A stretch of DNA of 32,103 bases from Klebsiella pneumoniae (lineage in GTDB: Bacteria; Myxococcota_A; UBA796; SXON01), in contig CAMAWH010000061.1 in assembly GCA_945861635.1 (NCBI GenBank), forward strand, positions 1 through 32,103, written 5' to 3'. This document shows positions 1 to 7,846 of the stretch, piece by piece; position 1 is the stretch's first letter; each line of letters starts with the position of its first letter. The position numbers and the translations under genes were made by a program. The notes under the pieces were generated by a model. It did no database searches. It saw nothing but the letters and a program-made list of their open reading frames with translations, and was not told the origin of the DNA.

Positions 1-915
1 AAAAACGGACGCAAGGCGACGCATTCGGTCGGGGTGGACGATCGCCGCGAACAACGCGCGACCGAACGCCCCCGCTGCATCGGCCTCCGCCAGCACCAGC
101 AGCATCGCCGCCACGGATTCACCCTCCCCCGCGGCAAGCACGCCGTCGAACAGGCCGAGCACGAGCGGGCTCGCGACGACGCTGCCGCCGGCCGTGTGCG
201 CTCTTTCCGCCGCGCGCAGGCCGATGCCCACGAAGCGTCGAAAGTCCGGCGCTGCGTGGAACTGCGCCTGCAACGCCGTGACATCCGCTGATTTCACCAG
301 AGCGGGCGCCGTCGCGTCCGCGATCCAGCGGAAGCCATCCTGCCCACGAAGAATTCTCACGTCGTCCGAAGAAAGCGTGGTTTGAACACCATCCCCTCCC
401 TGTTCGATGCGACCGGCAGCGCCAAGCAGGCTCATGTCCGCATCGCTCTCAACCGATTCCGTGGCACCTGCGTTGAAACTGTCCACCGCGTAGTGGCGGA
501 CGTGGGGAAGATCGGCCTTCCACAAGCGGATGACCATGTCCTCGTCACTCTGTCGCTTATCCGCACCGAACAGCGCCACCAGCGCCGCGAGTTCGGTGCG
601 CGTGGCGCCGCGGGTGATGGTGAGCTCGCGGATGCCGTCACAGAACATGCGGAAGAGGTACGGCACGCGCTTCTCATCGGGACTGACTGGCTTTCCGGCG
701 TACACGAGCCCGAACGGCGCGAGCCGCACCGTCACGTCACCTTCCGCCACCATGGCCGTGGTCTTGGCCTCGACCTCGTCGAGGAGCCGCTCGTACAAGG
801 CCCCCTGCCCCTGGTACAACCGGAGCCCCCGCGTGGCCTTGTCCATCGCCGAAAACGCGGATGCAACGCGGGCCAACCGCTCAACGTCTACAGGTTCCGC
901 AACGGGCTCGGCCAA
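1..915 (-). CDS. Unknown helical protein, N-terminal 305 residues (truncated by window edge)
   Basis: An open frame on the minus strand runs without a stop from 915 to the left edge, so the C-terminus is missing. The start is proposed at the TTG at 915; an in-frame ATG at 846 is the alternative. The N-terminal part contains AMDKATRGLRLYQGQGALYE followed by a predicted helical region, a pattern I associate with uncharacterised myxobacterial proteins often labelled HEAT-repeat proteins; that link is from memory and weak. No signal peptide or membrane segment is visible, which suggests a cytoplasmic protein. The gene diverges from the lipoprotein gene at 949 with about 30 bp between starts, so any promoters overlap. 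Function is not recognised. Confidence is in the reading frame (continuous, GC-rich third positions), not in a role. Confidence 0.7.
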   Translation of the reverse strand, partial: MAEPVAEPVDVERLARVASAFSAMDKATRGLRLYQGQGALYERLLDEVEAKTTAMVAEGDVTVRLAPFGLVYAGKPVSPDEKRVPYLFRMFCDGIRELTITRGATRTELAALVALFGADKRQSDEDMVIRLWKADLPHVRHYAVDSFNAGATESVESDADMSLLGAAGRIEQGGDGVQTTLSSDDVRILRGQDGFRWIADATAPALVKSADVTALQAQFHAAPDFRRFVGIGLRAAERAHTAGGSVVASPLVLGLFDGVLAAGEGESVAAMLLVLAEADAAGAFGRALFAAIVHPDRMRRLASVF

Positions 916-948
916 AGCCCACGCAGTCTACACCCAATGGAGCACAAA

Positions 949-1953
949 ATGATCATCGCGCTACTCTCCCTTGCCGCATGCGATTCCGAGAGCGCGTCGT
1001 GGTCCGCGCCAGAGATCGACGCAATGAACGCCGCATCGGTGGCATCCGCGGACGAGGAAATGGAAAGCGCGCAACCCGGCGGAGTTCCGCTTGAGGAGCC
1101 CGAACCGGAGTTGGCGGGCGAGGAAATCGAGGAAGTCCCGGTCTGCGCAGCGTGGGATGCGCCGGTGCGAACGGGCGCGCTTCCCGAGGGATTGGAGGAG
1201 GTTTCGGGGCTCGTCGCCTCTCACCAGAACCCTGGTATTCTCTGGGCGATCGAGGACAGCGGGAACGATCCCGAGATCTATGCCCTTACGACGCACGGCA
1301 CACTCGTCGGCGTGCTCCATCTGGACGGCGTGCTGAACCATGACTGGGAGGACCTTTCTCTGGCGCGATGCGGCGATGGTGCGTGCCTGTGGGTCGGCGA
1401 TGTCGGCGATAACGACCTTGCGCGGCAACAAGTTTCACTTTTGACGATGAAGGAGCCGGTCTTCGACGGCGAGTTCGACGGCGCCGTGCAGCCCATCGTC
1501 TACCCGTTTCACTACGGTTCCGGCCCGCAGAACGTCGAATCGCTGGTCGTAACGGCAGATTCTACGCCCTACGTTCTGACGAAGCGGGGCGACGGCACGT
1601 CGGTCGTCTACGCCGTGGACGTCGAGGCGCCGGGCCGCGACACGGAAGCGCGCGTCGTCACCTCACTGCCAACGAGCGCGCAAGGCGACGACGGTGGTCC
1701 GGCGGCGATTGCCACGGGCGCAGCGATCTGGCCCGACGAGTCGCGCCTGATGATGCGCACCTACGGACACGTGTGGTCCTGGGACCTTGGCGCGGACGGG
1801 ATCGAAGGCGTCGGCGGCGCTGTCCGCTCGGAGGTCCGCTCCGTTCCGGAGCCGCAAGGCGAAGCCATTGCCTGGGACGGCGAGGCGATGGGCTACTACC
1901 AGACCAGCGAGGGCGAGGGCGCCGGGATCTGGTTTACGGGGTGTGCCGAGTAG
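949..1953 (+). CDS. Predicted lipoprotein with beta-propeller-like domain
   Basis: The product is 334 aa. It starts with a very short lipoprotein signal, MIIALLSLAAC, with the lipobox Cys at residue 11. The ATG at 949 is preferred because GGAG lies 6 nt upstream; an in-frame ATG at 937 would add MEHK. After an acidic linker (about residues 12-65) come motifs such as EVSGL, GILWAIEDSGNDPEIYAL, NHDWEDLS and LWVGDVGDN, spaced like blades of a secreted beta-propeller. The last blades contain PQGEAIAWDGEAMGYYQTSE. This resembles phytase-like or SdiA-regulated-like propellers, but no catalytic site can be named. It probably sits on the inner or outer membrane facing the periplasm or the surface. 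The same frame is open back to 382; that extension is antisense to the gene on the other strand and is not believed. Confidence 0.8.
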   Translation: MIIALLSLAACDSESASWSAPEIDAMNAASVASADEEMESAQPGGVPLEEPEPELAGEEIEEVPVCAAWDAPVRTGALPEGLEEVSGLVASHQNPGILWAIEDSGNDPEIYALTTHGTLVGVLHLDGVLNHDWEDLSLARCGDGACLWVGDVGDNDLARQQVSLLTMKEPVFDGEFDGAVQPIVYPFHYGSGPQNVESLVVTADSTPYVLTKRGDGTSVVYAVDVEAPGRDTEARVVTSLPTSAQGDDGGPAAIATGAAIWPDESRLMMRTYGHVWSWDLGADGIEGVGGAVRSEVRSVPEPQGEAIAWDGEAMGYYQTSEGEGAGIWFTGCAE

Positions 1954-2464
1954 GGGGGAGGGTCCCGTTCGTGCCATAGGCTCTAACATACTTGACACGT
2001 CAAGCGGGGTGGGAGACGTTGAGGGTTGCCCCCCGCCCTCCCGTTCCGATCGGGGATCGCCCGCGGACAACCCTCGTTCGTGGACGTGGTGCGCTGGGTC
2101 ATCGGACGGACATCGTTCCCCGCACATCCCGCGCCGGTCCGACCGACGCCCGCCCGTCCGCGTGCTCGACGGCAACGCGGCCATCCGGCTGCACCGACAC
2201 CGACAAAAACCCGTTGTGGATCGCTCGATGATGGGCGCCACGGAGCGACACGAGCAACGCTCGCGTCGGCGACGTGCCCGTTCGCCGCTTCTGGTGGCCG
2301 GGAGCCCCCTTCCGCGCGTCGGCGACGCCCAGGCACAGATGCCGCCCCAAGGCAGGGCTTTTTTGGCCGTGGAGGCCAGCGAAAAATAAATTTCGCGCCG
2401 ACCCACGTGGGCAAAACACGCGGTCGCTCACGACGCATCCGTCCCCGTACGTCAGCAATAAGTC
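1954..2464. other. Gene-poor stretch with a palindrome and G-rich tracts
   Basis: No convincing conserved gene was seen here apart from the weak minus-strand candidate 2099-2488. Just after the lipoprotein gene lies the palindrome CTTGAC-AC-GTCAAG (1991-2004), which is operator-like. The minus strand at about 2028-2045 has closely spaced G runs that could fold as a G-quadruplex. Open frames on both strands overlap heavily and share no recognisable motif. Confidence 0.4.
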
Positions 2465-2488
2465 GCCGTCCAAAAACAACTGACGCAT
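2099..2488 (-). CDS. Possible small unknown protein (low confidence)
   Basis: A 129-aa frame starts at an ATG at 2488 and ends at TGA 2099-2101. Counting codons by hand, roughly three quarters end in G or C, which is compatible with coding in this genome but not decisive. It contains Gly/Asp-rich short strands (LFLDGDLLLTYGDG near the start, QPDGRVAVEHADGR near the end). No family is recognised. Its first codons overlap the left 17-bp inverted repeat (2465-2481), and a related sequence recurs inside it (minus strand, about 2396-2361). It could be a genuine orphan gene, a remnant of the mobile element next to it, or chance. Confidence 0.25.
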   Translation of the reverse strand: MRQLFLDGDLLLTYGDGCVVSDRVFCPRGSARNLFFAGLHGQKSPALGRHLCLGVADARKGAPGHQKRRTGTSPTRALLVSLRGAHHRAIHNGFLSVSVQPDGRVAVEHADGRASVGPARDVRGTMSVR

Positions 2489-2530
2489 TCGGCCGCCGTC
2501 GCATCCACGCCCGCTGCGTTGATCGGGTAG

Positions 2531-2562
2531 GGACCGCCGGTTGTGACGCCGGCGGCCGGTCC
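2531..2562. repeat. GC-rich hairpin
   Basis: GGACCG at 2531-2536 pairs with CGGTCC at 2557-2562, and CCGCCGG/CCGGCGG inside can form an alternative stem. It lies just beyond the last recognisable part of the intron relic (on its 3' side). It does not show the domain V consensus of group II introns, and no T-tract follows, so its role is unclear. Confidence 0.4.
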
Positions 2563-2569
2563 GTCTACG

Positions 2570-3269
2570 ACCCCCTCCATCGTCCGAACAGTGGGAGCTG
2601 TTCGATGAGGGCCTCGACGGTCCTCCATCGTCGCCAGTTGTGCCCTCTCTTCCTTGCCCTTTGCCTGCCGCACCTCGCGCCTCGGGAACGCCGGCAAGCC
2701 CGCGCCCGTGCTGTTCGAGGTCGCGTCGGACGAATCCGGCGTGTTCCCTGCTGTCGCAAAGGCCAGTCCAAGCAGCCCAACTTGTTGGTTGACCGCGACC
2801 GCCTTCCCTCCACGGCGGGCGAATGAGCCCCCGTTTCCGACGGCCTTTCGGTCGCCATCCGGTACTACGCGGTCGTCTGACTTCTGCCGGGTCTTCATCC
2901 TTTCGTCCTACGGGATTTCCGCTTCCGCGGGGCCCGGCAGATCTCCATGAGTAAGAACAACAAGCTTCATCGCCATCTCGTCGCCACTACGCCCGCGCGT
3001 AGAACTCGGATTTCGGGCTTCGCTGCTAGAGGACAGCTCACCCCGCACGGACGCCTTTCGGCGCTTCGCTCTCGCTCGAAACGGCATTGCACCTATGACT
3101 TCCTTCGCACCCTCGGTCGCCCTCGGGCACTTGTCTCGTCAGTGATGGGTTCCCTCCGAAGGGCCCCAGGTCTGGACTTTCACCTCCTGCTGTTTGTTCA
3201 TGTCATGCACACCTCATCGCTCACATACTGGCGTATGCTCACTCTTCTCGCCTTGCGCTCGCGGCGCGC
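2570..3269 (-). mobile_element. Group II intron relic (5' RNA region plus start of its reverse transcriptase)
   Basis: Reading the minus strand from about 3269, the sequence has the look of domain I of a bacterial group II intron, notably ACATGAACAAACAGCAGG followed at once by AGGTGAAAGTCC (about 3206-3176), then several GAAA- and CGAAAGG-capped hairpins. About 370 nt further on an open frame starts (2898) whose protein matches my memory of the N-terminal region of intron-encoded reverse transcriptases. The 5' boundary near 3269 (GCGCG in place of the usual GTGYG) is a guess. The reverse-transcriptase catalytic blocks, the maturase domain and a recognisable domain V are all absent, so the intron is dead and 3'-truncated. 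Confidence 0.6.
2620..2898 (-). pseudogene. ltrA: Intron-encoded reverse transcriptase/maturase, N-terminal fragment
   Basis: The fragment covers about 93 residues. It begins MKTRQKSDDRVVPDGDRKAV, continues with RRGGKAVAVNQQVGLLGLAF and ends in LATMED. In intact group II intron proteins the same order is seen: a DDRVVP motif, a GGKAVxVN block, a low-complexity linker, then ATMEEV just before the reverse-transcriptase domain. Here the frame after LATMED (about 2620) drifts into unrelated sequence; a +1 shift gives TVEALIEQLPLFGRW and soon a stop. The YADD-bearing palm, thumb and endonuclease parts are missing. The family assignment is from recalled sequence patterns and should be tested by search. 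Confidence 0.6.
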
Positions 3270-3307
3270 CGACGCCCTCGGTGCTGCAAGTTATTTTTGG
3301 ACGGCTC

Positions 3308-4012
3308 CTACGGCCAGAAGTGAATGGATAGGCGGATGGCAGGTACAAAGCCATACGCCGTGATGTCGGCGTCGGAGTCTTCCGAACTCGCTGGCGAATC
3401 CTGGTCGTCCTCGGTCTTGGACGTCGATGTTTGGTGGGCGAAGGTCAGGACGTCCGCGGTAAGGTCAGCGGACACCGACACCTTCGGCGCAATGTGACGG
3501 TCGATGCCGATGCCGACGGAAACCACGGTTGCGCCGACGTCCGCTGAGCTGTCCGTCGTCCACTTGGTCTTGTTGCCGTCCGCATCGGAAAACGTGTCGA
3601 TCAGCGTGCTCGCGCTGACGGCGGAGATGTAGTCCGCGCCAACGATCGCCACGACGCGCGTGCCCTTGCCCGTAATTCGGGGCCGAATGGACGCGCCGAA
3701 CGAGTAGGCCGACTGTGACGAATCCGAACTAATCGTTTCGGTGTTGTCCGCGCCATCGTCGGACTCGCCGCTGATGGACGCCGCTCCACTCGTGAAGGCA
3801 AAGCGGGGCTCCACCGCAAGAATGTTCTTGATCTGGCCTCGGACGGAGCCCGATACCGTTGCGGACAGCATGGACGCGCCACCCAGCGGGGCGCTGACGC
3901 CGACACCGAGGCCGACCCGGAACGGTGCGGGCGTGTCCCCCCCCTCGTCAGCGCGCGCGGAATCGATGAATGCCGAGAGGAAAAACAGAGAGTGCGTGAG
4001 CGGAATAAACAT
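3308..4012 (-). CDS. Predicted outer-membrane beta-barrel-like protein
   Basis: The product is 234 aa when started at the ATG at 4012. That start gives a signal peptide, MFIPLTHSLFFLSAFIDSARA, then DEGGDTPAP at the mature end; an in-frame ATG at 4057 would place 15 charged residues before it and is disfavoured. The mature part alternates short amphipathic strands (RVGLGVGVSAPLGG, ADYISAVSAS, VVSVGIGIDRHIAPKVSVSA) with Ser/Asp/Thr-rich loops, and ends in RLSIHFWP, close to an aromatic-terminal barrel strand. This fits a small outer-membrane barrel; no specific family is recognised. A TTGACA hexamer on this strand (4067-4062) lies about 50 bp upstream of the start, with no good -10 match. The gene follows the 4183-5733 gene on the same strand, about 170 bp downstream. 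Confidence 0.7.
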   Translation of the reverse strand: MFIPLTHSLFFLSAFIDSARADEGGDTPAPFRVGLGVGVSAPLGGASMLSATVSGSVRGQIKNILAVEPRFAFTSGAASISGESDDGADNTETISSDSSQSAYSFGASIRPRITGKGTRVVAIVGADYISAVSASTLIDTFSDADGNKTKWTTDSSADVGATVVSVGIGIDRHIAPKVSVSADLTADVLTFAHQTSTSKTEDDQDSPASSEDSDADITAYGFVPAIRLSIHFWP

Positions 4013-4182
4013 GGAAATTCGAGCCTCTGAGGCGAAGCCTACCACAAGTCGATGCATGCGATGTCAACCGCGATCCCGCAGGGGGGGCGCCGGTTCCGCC
4101 GAAAAAACGGACGCGCGGAGCGCGGCCCCAAAAGATCATCGCGCGCGCTGGGTATCCACGGACGGACCCCCAGTGGCCCGCC

Positions 4183-5733
4183 TCAAAACGCCACCCCCGC
4201 CAACACCCGCGCCGCATGATGGCGATAATGCACCACGGCCACCGCCTCCCCATGGGCGCCAGGTACGTCAGAAATGATGTTCAAACCACGATACCCGACG
4301 CCAACCCACACCGGACCCGACACCCCGACGCGCGCGTCGACATCGAACTGATGAATGGAGAGCGGCGCCGGTGTGAGTTCGGTGAGCCACGACCCTTCCA
4401 ATGTGACGCGGGAATTTGGCGCCAGCGAGACGCCAGCGCCACTGACAACGTGAAACGAGCCCAGCGGCAGCAAGCCGACGCTGGTGGTGTCCGGCGCGAG
4501 CGTGAGCGCCACGACGTTGGACTCCCGCCCTCCCACAATGACCATTATCCCAAGGTTGGAAACCGATTCTGGTGCGCGCACGCGCACCCACGCAAGGCCG
4601 TCGACCGCGTGGATCATCGCGCTCACATCGGTGTCCGCGCAACTCGTGCCCGCAGACGCACAAAGCGCGGCCGGAGCCAGCGGATAGCTCGTCAGCCAGG
4701 CATCCACCTGACCGCCCGCCGACACCGATCCATTGGAGCCCACGCGCACGCCGACTTCGCCGTTCGGGGAGGTGGCGTTGAAATGGAAGGACTCCGGGAA
4801 CAGCGCGGTGCTGTCGTGAAGGGGAATCTGCTCGTACGCGAGCCTCCCAACGCCACCGCCGACCCAGGCCAACACCTCGATCGGCAGCTCCGGACGATCT
4901 TCTAACGCCACACGAGCGGGGGCCGCCTTACGATGTTTTTCCGACGGCGGCGGCCGCTCGGACGCAGCCGGCCGACGCGCGGCACGCGGCGTCGCGCCGC
5001 TTCTGGGTTCAGGGGGAGGCGGCGGGCGATCCTCCTCGAGGTCGAGGTCGAGGTCGAGATCCTCGGGTACCTCGTCGGGAATTTCTTCGGCATCGAGGAT
5101 CGGCCGCCCTTTCGCGTCGCGAGCGACGGGAATCTCCGGCTCCTCCGGCGGCGGCGGCCGGGGGGCCGGTTTCGACGACGGAGAGGCCGCCGGCCGCGGC
5201 GGCGCAACGGGCGCGGCGACCCGCGGTGCCGGCGGAGCCGCTGAAACCGGCGCGGGCGATGGCGCGACCACCACCGCGGGCGCAACCGGCGCGACCACCA
5301 CCGCAGGCGCCGCCGGCGAGGGCGCCGCCGACGAGGGCGACGCCTTCACCCCCGACACCCGTGCCGTTGAAACCAGCGCGCCCCCCAGCGGCCACGCCAT
5401 CAGGTACGCCCTCAAAACGGCGCGATCGTAGAGGCCACCCTGTTTAATGGCGTCGGTCAGTCCGGCGGACAAGAGCCGCGCCCTGGCCGCATCGCCACCG
5501 CGCGCCTGATAGGCCGGAACCGCCTCCGACGCGCGCACGATGTCGGGGGCGCACAGCGCGGCAACCGCCACCGCCTCCCACGCAAGCGGCTCGTTGAAGT
5601 CCGCGAGTATCGACTCGGCAAGCGACGACGCCTGCGGACACTGTCCCGACTGGACCAACGCCCCCACGACCTGTGCGCGCATCGAAAGCGCGTCTGCGGC
5701 TTCAGCAACCGCCACAAGTGCGAAAAGGACCAT
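4183..5733 (-). CDS. Secreted protein: helical N-terminus, Pro/Ala-rich linker, beta-rich C-terminus
   Basis: The product is 516 aa. It begins with a short signal peptide (MVLFALVAVAEA) lacking basic residues. Residues about 15-125 are Ala-rich and helical, resembling TPR-type repeats (CPQASSLAESILADFNEPLAWE). Residues about 130-285 form a disordered linker of Pro/Ala/Val runs with an acidic block of alternating Asp and Leu and then Pro/Arg-rich sequence. The C-terminal 220 residues alternate hydrophobic strands with Gly turns (LAWVGGGVGRLAYEQIPL, VWVGVGYRGLNIISD) and end in aromatic GVAF, suggesting an outer-membrane barrel. The start lies 18 nt after the stop of the protease gene, so the two are probably cotranscribed. 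Long Pro linkers of this kind often span peptidoglycan; that role is inference. No family name can be given. Confidence 0.75.
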   Translation of the reverse strand: MVLFALVAVAEAADALSMRAQVVGALVQSGQCPQASSLAESILADFNEPLAWEAVAVAALCAPDIVRASEAVPAYQARGGDAARARLLSAGLTDAIKQGGLYDRAVLRAYLMAWPLGGALVSTARVSGVKASPSSAAPSPAAPAVVVAPVAPAVVVAPSPAPVSAAPPAPRVAAPVAPPRPAASPSSKPAPRPPPPEEPEIPVARDAKGRPILDAEEIPDEVPEDLDLDLDLEEDRPPPPPEPRSGATPRAARRPAASERPPPSEKHRKAAPARVALEDRPELPIEVLAWVGGGVGRLAYEQIPLHDSTALFPESFHFNATSPNGEVGVRVGSNGSVSAGGQVDAWLTSYPLAPAALCASAGTSCADTDVSAMIHAVDGLAWVRVRAPESVSNLGIMVIVGGRESNVVALTLAPDTTSVGLLPLGSFHVVSGAGVSLAPNSRVTLEGSWLTELTPAPLSIHQFDVDARVGVSGPVWVGVGYRGLNIISDVPGAHGEAVAVVHYRHHAARVLAGVAF

Positions 5734-5751
5734 CCGGCGATGGTACCGCGC

Positions 5752-7809
5752 TCACGCGGATTCGGGAATCCGCCTCCGGAAACGCGCCGCCACCGACGCC
5801 ACTAGCAGCAGCACTCCCCCGCCAGCGGGCTTACCCGTCCCACAGCCACACCCCGCGTCGGACGCCGACTTCTTGCCGGAAGGGCCCTCATCGACTACAC
5901 AGACATCGCCCTCGTCCACAACCCCGTCACAATTATCGTCCGCGGCGTTGCACGCTTCCTCGGCACTCGGCGAAATGAGCGCCGACGTGTCGTCGCAATC
6001 GGTGCCCTCCGCTATCGTTCCGTCCGCCGCAACACAAGCAACCACCGCCACCGCCGCATCCCCAAAACCATCCACATCCGCATCCGCGTACCAGGTCGGC
6101 GCGTCAATGGCATCCGTATCGACGACGCCGTCACAATTGTCATCGATGTCGTTGCACACCTCCGACGCCGCGGGATTCACGTCGGCGCGCGTTTCGTCGC
6201 AATCGGTGCTCCACGGAAACCCGTCGAGATCGTCGTCGGTTTCGCAACGAATGAACAGGGAGAAGGTGGAATCCATCGGGTTGCCGACATCGTCGTAGAT
6301 GGTGGCCGTGAATTCCGCGTCGTGATCGGTGACGCACGTAGGCGAGACGTCCAGCAAAAAGCCGTGGGCCGTCGTGATGGCCATACGCCCGACGCGCGAC
6401 ATCGTGCCGGACGCCTTGGTCACCGTGATTTCCGGGTCGCTCGTGGCAACCAGCATGCGGTACGGGCCGTGTTCCCCGGGACCGTGGTTTTCCACACTGA
6501 CCAGCATGGCCGTGCCCTCGCCCGACTCTGCAAGTCCATCACCATCGGCATCATCCTCGGCGATCGCGTCGTAAGCAGAGAGATCCACGACATCCCCTGC
6601 GAGCACGGCAACGACATCCAACCTCGGGTAGGATTTCGCCGTACCGCGGTTGTCCGCCACGTTGACGTTGCTCCGCACGATCCAGTCGCTCAGATCGGAG
6701 AGATTCGTGCTGGGAGCGGCCTCCCGAAGCAGCGCGATGGCGCCCGCAACGTGCGGCGCGGACTGCGACGTGCCGCCCATGGTTTGGCCCCCGGCCGTCG
6801 TCATCGCGCCGGGCGCGGCGAGCGCCACCAACCTGCCGCCGTTGGACGCACACACGAGCTGGTCCGCGATGCTGGATCCGTCGTTGCACGTCGTCGAGCA
6901 ATCCACGGTCGTACACCAGTAGCCGGTGATGCCGGTTGTATCATAACTATTCGCGACGGCGAGCACCTTGGACAGGCACGCCGGATAGCTGACCCCGGTA
7001 TCATCGCCATCATTCCCCGCCGCCACGCTCACCAGAATGCCGGCGTTGTAGGCGGCCTCCACGGCGGTCGTCAACGCGTAGCCACCGCCGTCACAGCGCG
7101 TGTTGTAGCCATGACCGGCGCCGAGCGACATGTTCATCGCCACGATATTGTAGGTTGATGCCTGCACGACCACGTCGTCGATGCCGAGGGCGATCACTTC
7201 CTCATCGGCACCGCTGCTGCACGCGGCGTCGGGAAACACCTTCTCGATCAACAGATTTGCGCCCGGGGCGACGCCCGAAGAACCGGCCGCAATCGCCGCG
7301 ACATTGCTCCCGTGACCGTGACAGTCGTCCGCATCACTATCGCCATCCGCCACATCGTTTGCGTACACGACGCGGCACCCCGCGCCGACACATCCGCCGA
7401 GGTCCGCCGCCGCCACGTCCACGCCCGTATCGATGATCGCGATGACGCCGCCGGTGCCGTCAAATCCGCTCTCCGTCCGCGCAACGACGGCGCCAATCAG
7501 GGGCAGGCTCTCGGAGAGCGAGGGATAGAAGAGCCTCGGGGTCGCCACGCCCACAACCGCGTCACACCCTCGGAGTTGTCGGGCCTGCGCCTCGGTGGCG
7601 ACCACGGAAAGCAGCGCCAACGTACGGTAGCGAATCCGAACGGTCACGCCCGGGGCGCATGCGATTGCTCGCTCCTGAGCGGCACGCACCGCCGCCTCTC
7701 TTGCGTCCAACTGGCGGGGGTTGACGCTCGGCTCGGGCAACGAAACCAGCAGGCGCTCCCCCCCGGCCGCAGCAAACGAAACCGCAAACGAAACCGCAGC
7801 CAGCAGCAT
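5752..7809 (-). CDS. Subtilisin-like serine protease with MopE-type repeats and MYXO-CTERM tail
   Basis: The product is 685 aa from the ATG at 7809; a GTG at 7839 is an alternative that would give the signal peptide a basic residue. The peptidase S8 triad is visible: Asp127 in IIDTGVD, His166 in HGHGSNVA, Ser348 in GGTSQSAPH, with Asn266 in SVAAGNDG as oxyanion residue. Residues about 18-100 look like an inhibitor/propeptide domain. A beta-rich segment follows the catalytic domain, then two Asp/Cys metal-binding repeats of MopE type (DCDETRADVNPAASEVCND and a second copy). The C-terminus has GCGCGTGKPAGGG, a hydrophobic stretch and FRRR: a MYXO-CTERM-like surface-sorting signal. The enzyme is therefore predicted to be surface-anchored. 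It is the first gene of a minus-strand operon and stands head-to-head with the phosphatase gene at 7847, about 37 bp apart. Confidence 0.9.
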   Translation of the reverse strand: MLLAAVSFAVSFAAAGGERLLVSLPEPSVNPRQLDAREAAVRAAQERAIACAPGVTVRIRYRTLALLSVVATEAQARQLRGCDAVVGVATPRLFYPSLSESLPLIGAVVARTESGFDGTGGVIAIIDTGVDVAAADLGGCVGAGCRVVYANDVADGDSDADDCHGHGSNVAAIAAGSSGVAPGANLLIEKVFPDAACSSGADEEVIALGIDDVVVQASTYNIVAMNMSLGAGHGYNTRCDGGGYALTTAVEAAYNAGILVSVAAGNDGDDTGVSYPACLSKVLAVANSYDTTGITGYWCTTVDCSTTCNDGSSIADQLVCASNGGRLVALAAPGAMTTAGGQTMGGTSQSAPHVAGAIALLREAAPSTNLSDLSDWIVRSNVNVADNRGTAKSYPRLDVVAVLAGDVVDLSAYDAIAEDDADGDGLAESGEGTAMLVSVENHGPGEHGPYRMLVATSDPEITVTKASGTMSRVGRMAITTAHGFLLDVSPTCVTDHDAEFTATIYDDVGNPMDSTFSLFIRCETDDDLDGFPWSTDCDETRADVNPAASEVCNDIDDNCDGVVDTDAIDAPTWYADADVDGFGDAAVAVVACVAADGTIAEGTDCDDTSALISPSAEEACNAADDNCDGVVDEGDVCVVDEGPSGKKSASDAGCGCGTGKPAGGGVLLLVASVAARFRRRIPESA

Positions 7810-7846
7810 CGCGGCAACGTAACGCGCCAGCAGGTACACTTCCGGG

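Larger units (their letters stand above)
2465..3305. repeat. 17-bp inverted repeats bracketing an 841-bp segment
   Basis: GCCGTCCAAAAACAACT at 2465-2481 reappears inverted at 3289-3305 with one mismatch (16 of 17). The right arm abuts the stop codon of the outer-membrane protein gene at 3308. The enclosed segment contains the group II intron relic. The arms could be terminal inverted repeats of a decayed insertion element, but no transposase and no clear target duplication were found. A weaker relative of the same motif lies at 2361-2396 (about 25 of 36 positions against 3288-3323). Confidence 0.45.

Noticed and set aside
382..948. N-terminal extension of the lipoprotein gene (frame open from 382)
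   Set aside because: It is antisense to the truncated gene 1-915 and would bury the lipoprotein signal inside the protein.
2947..3363. A 138-residue plus-strand frame over the intron region
   Set aside because: It crosses the structured intron RNA on the opposite strand and has no coding features.
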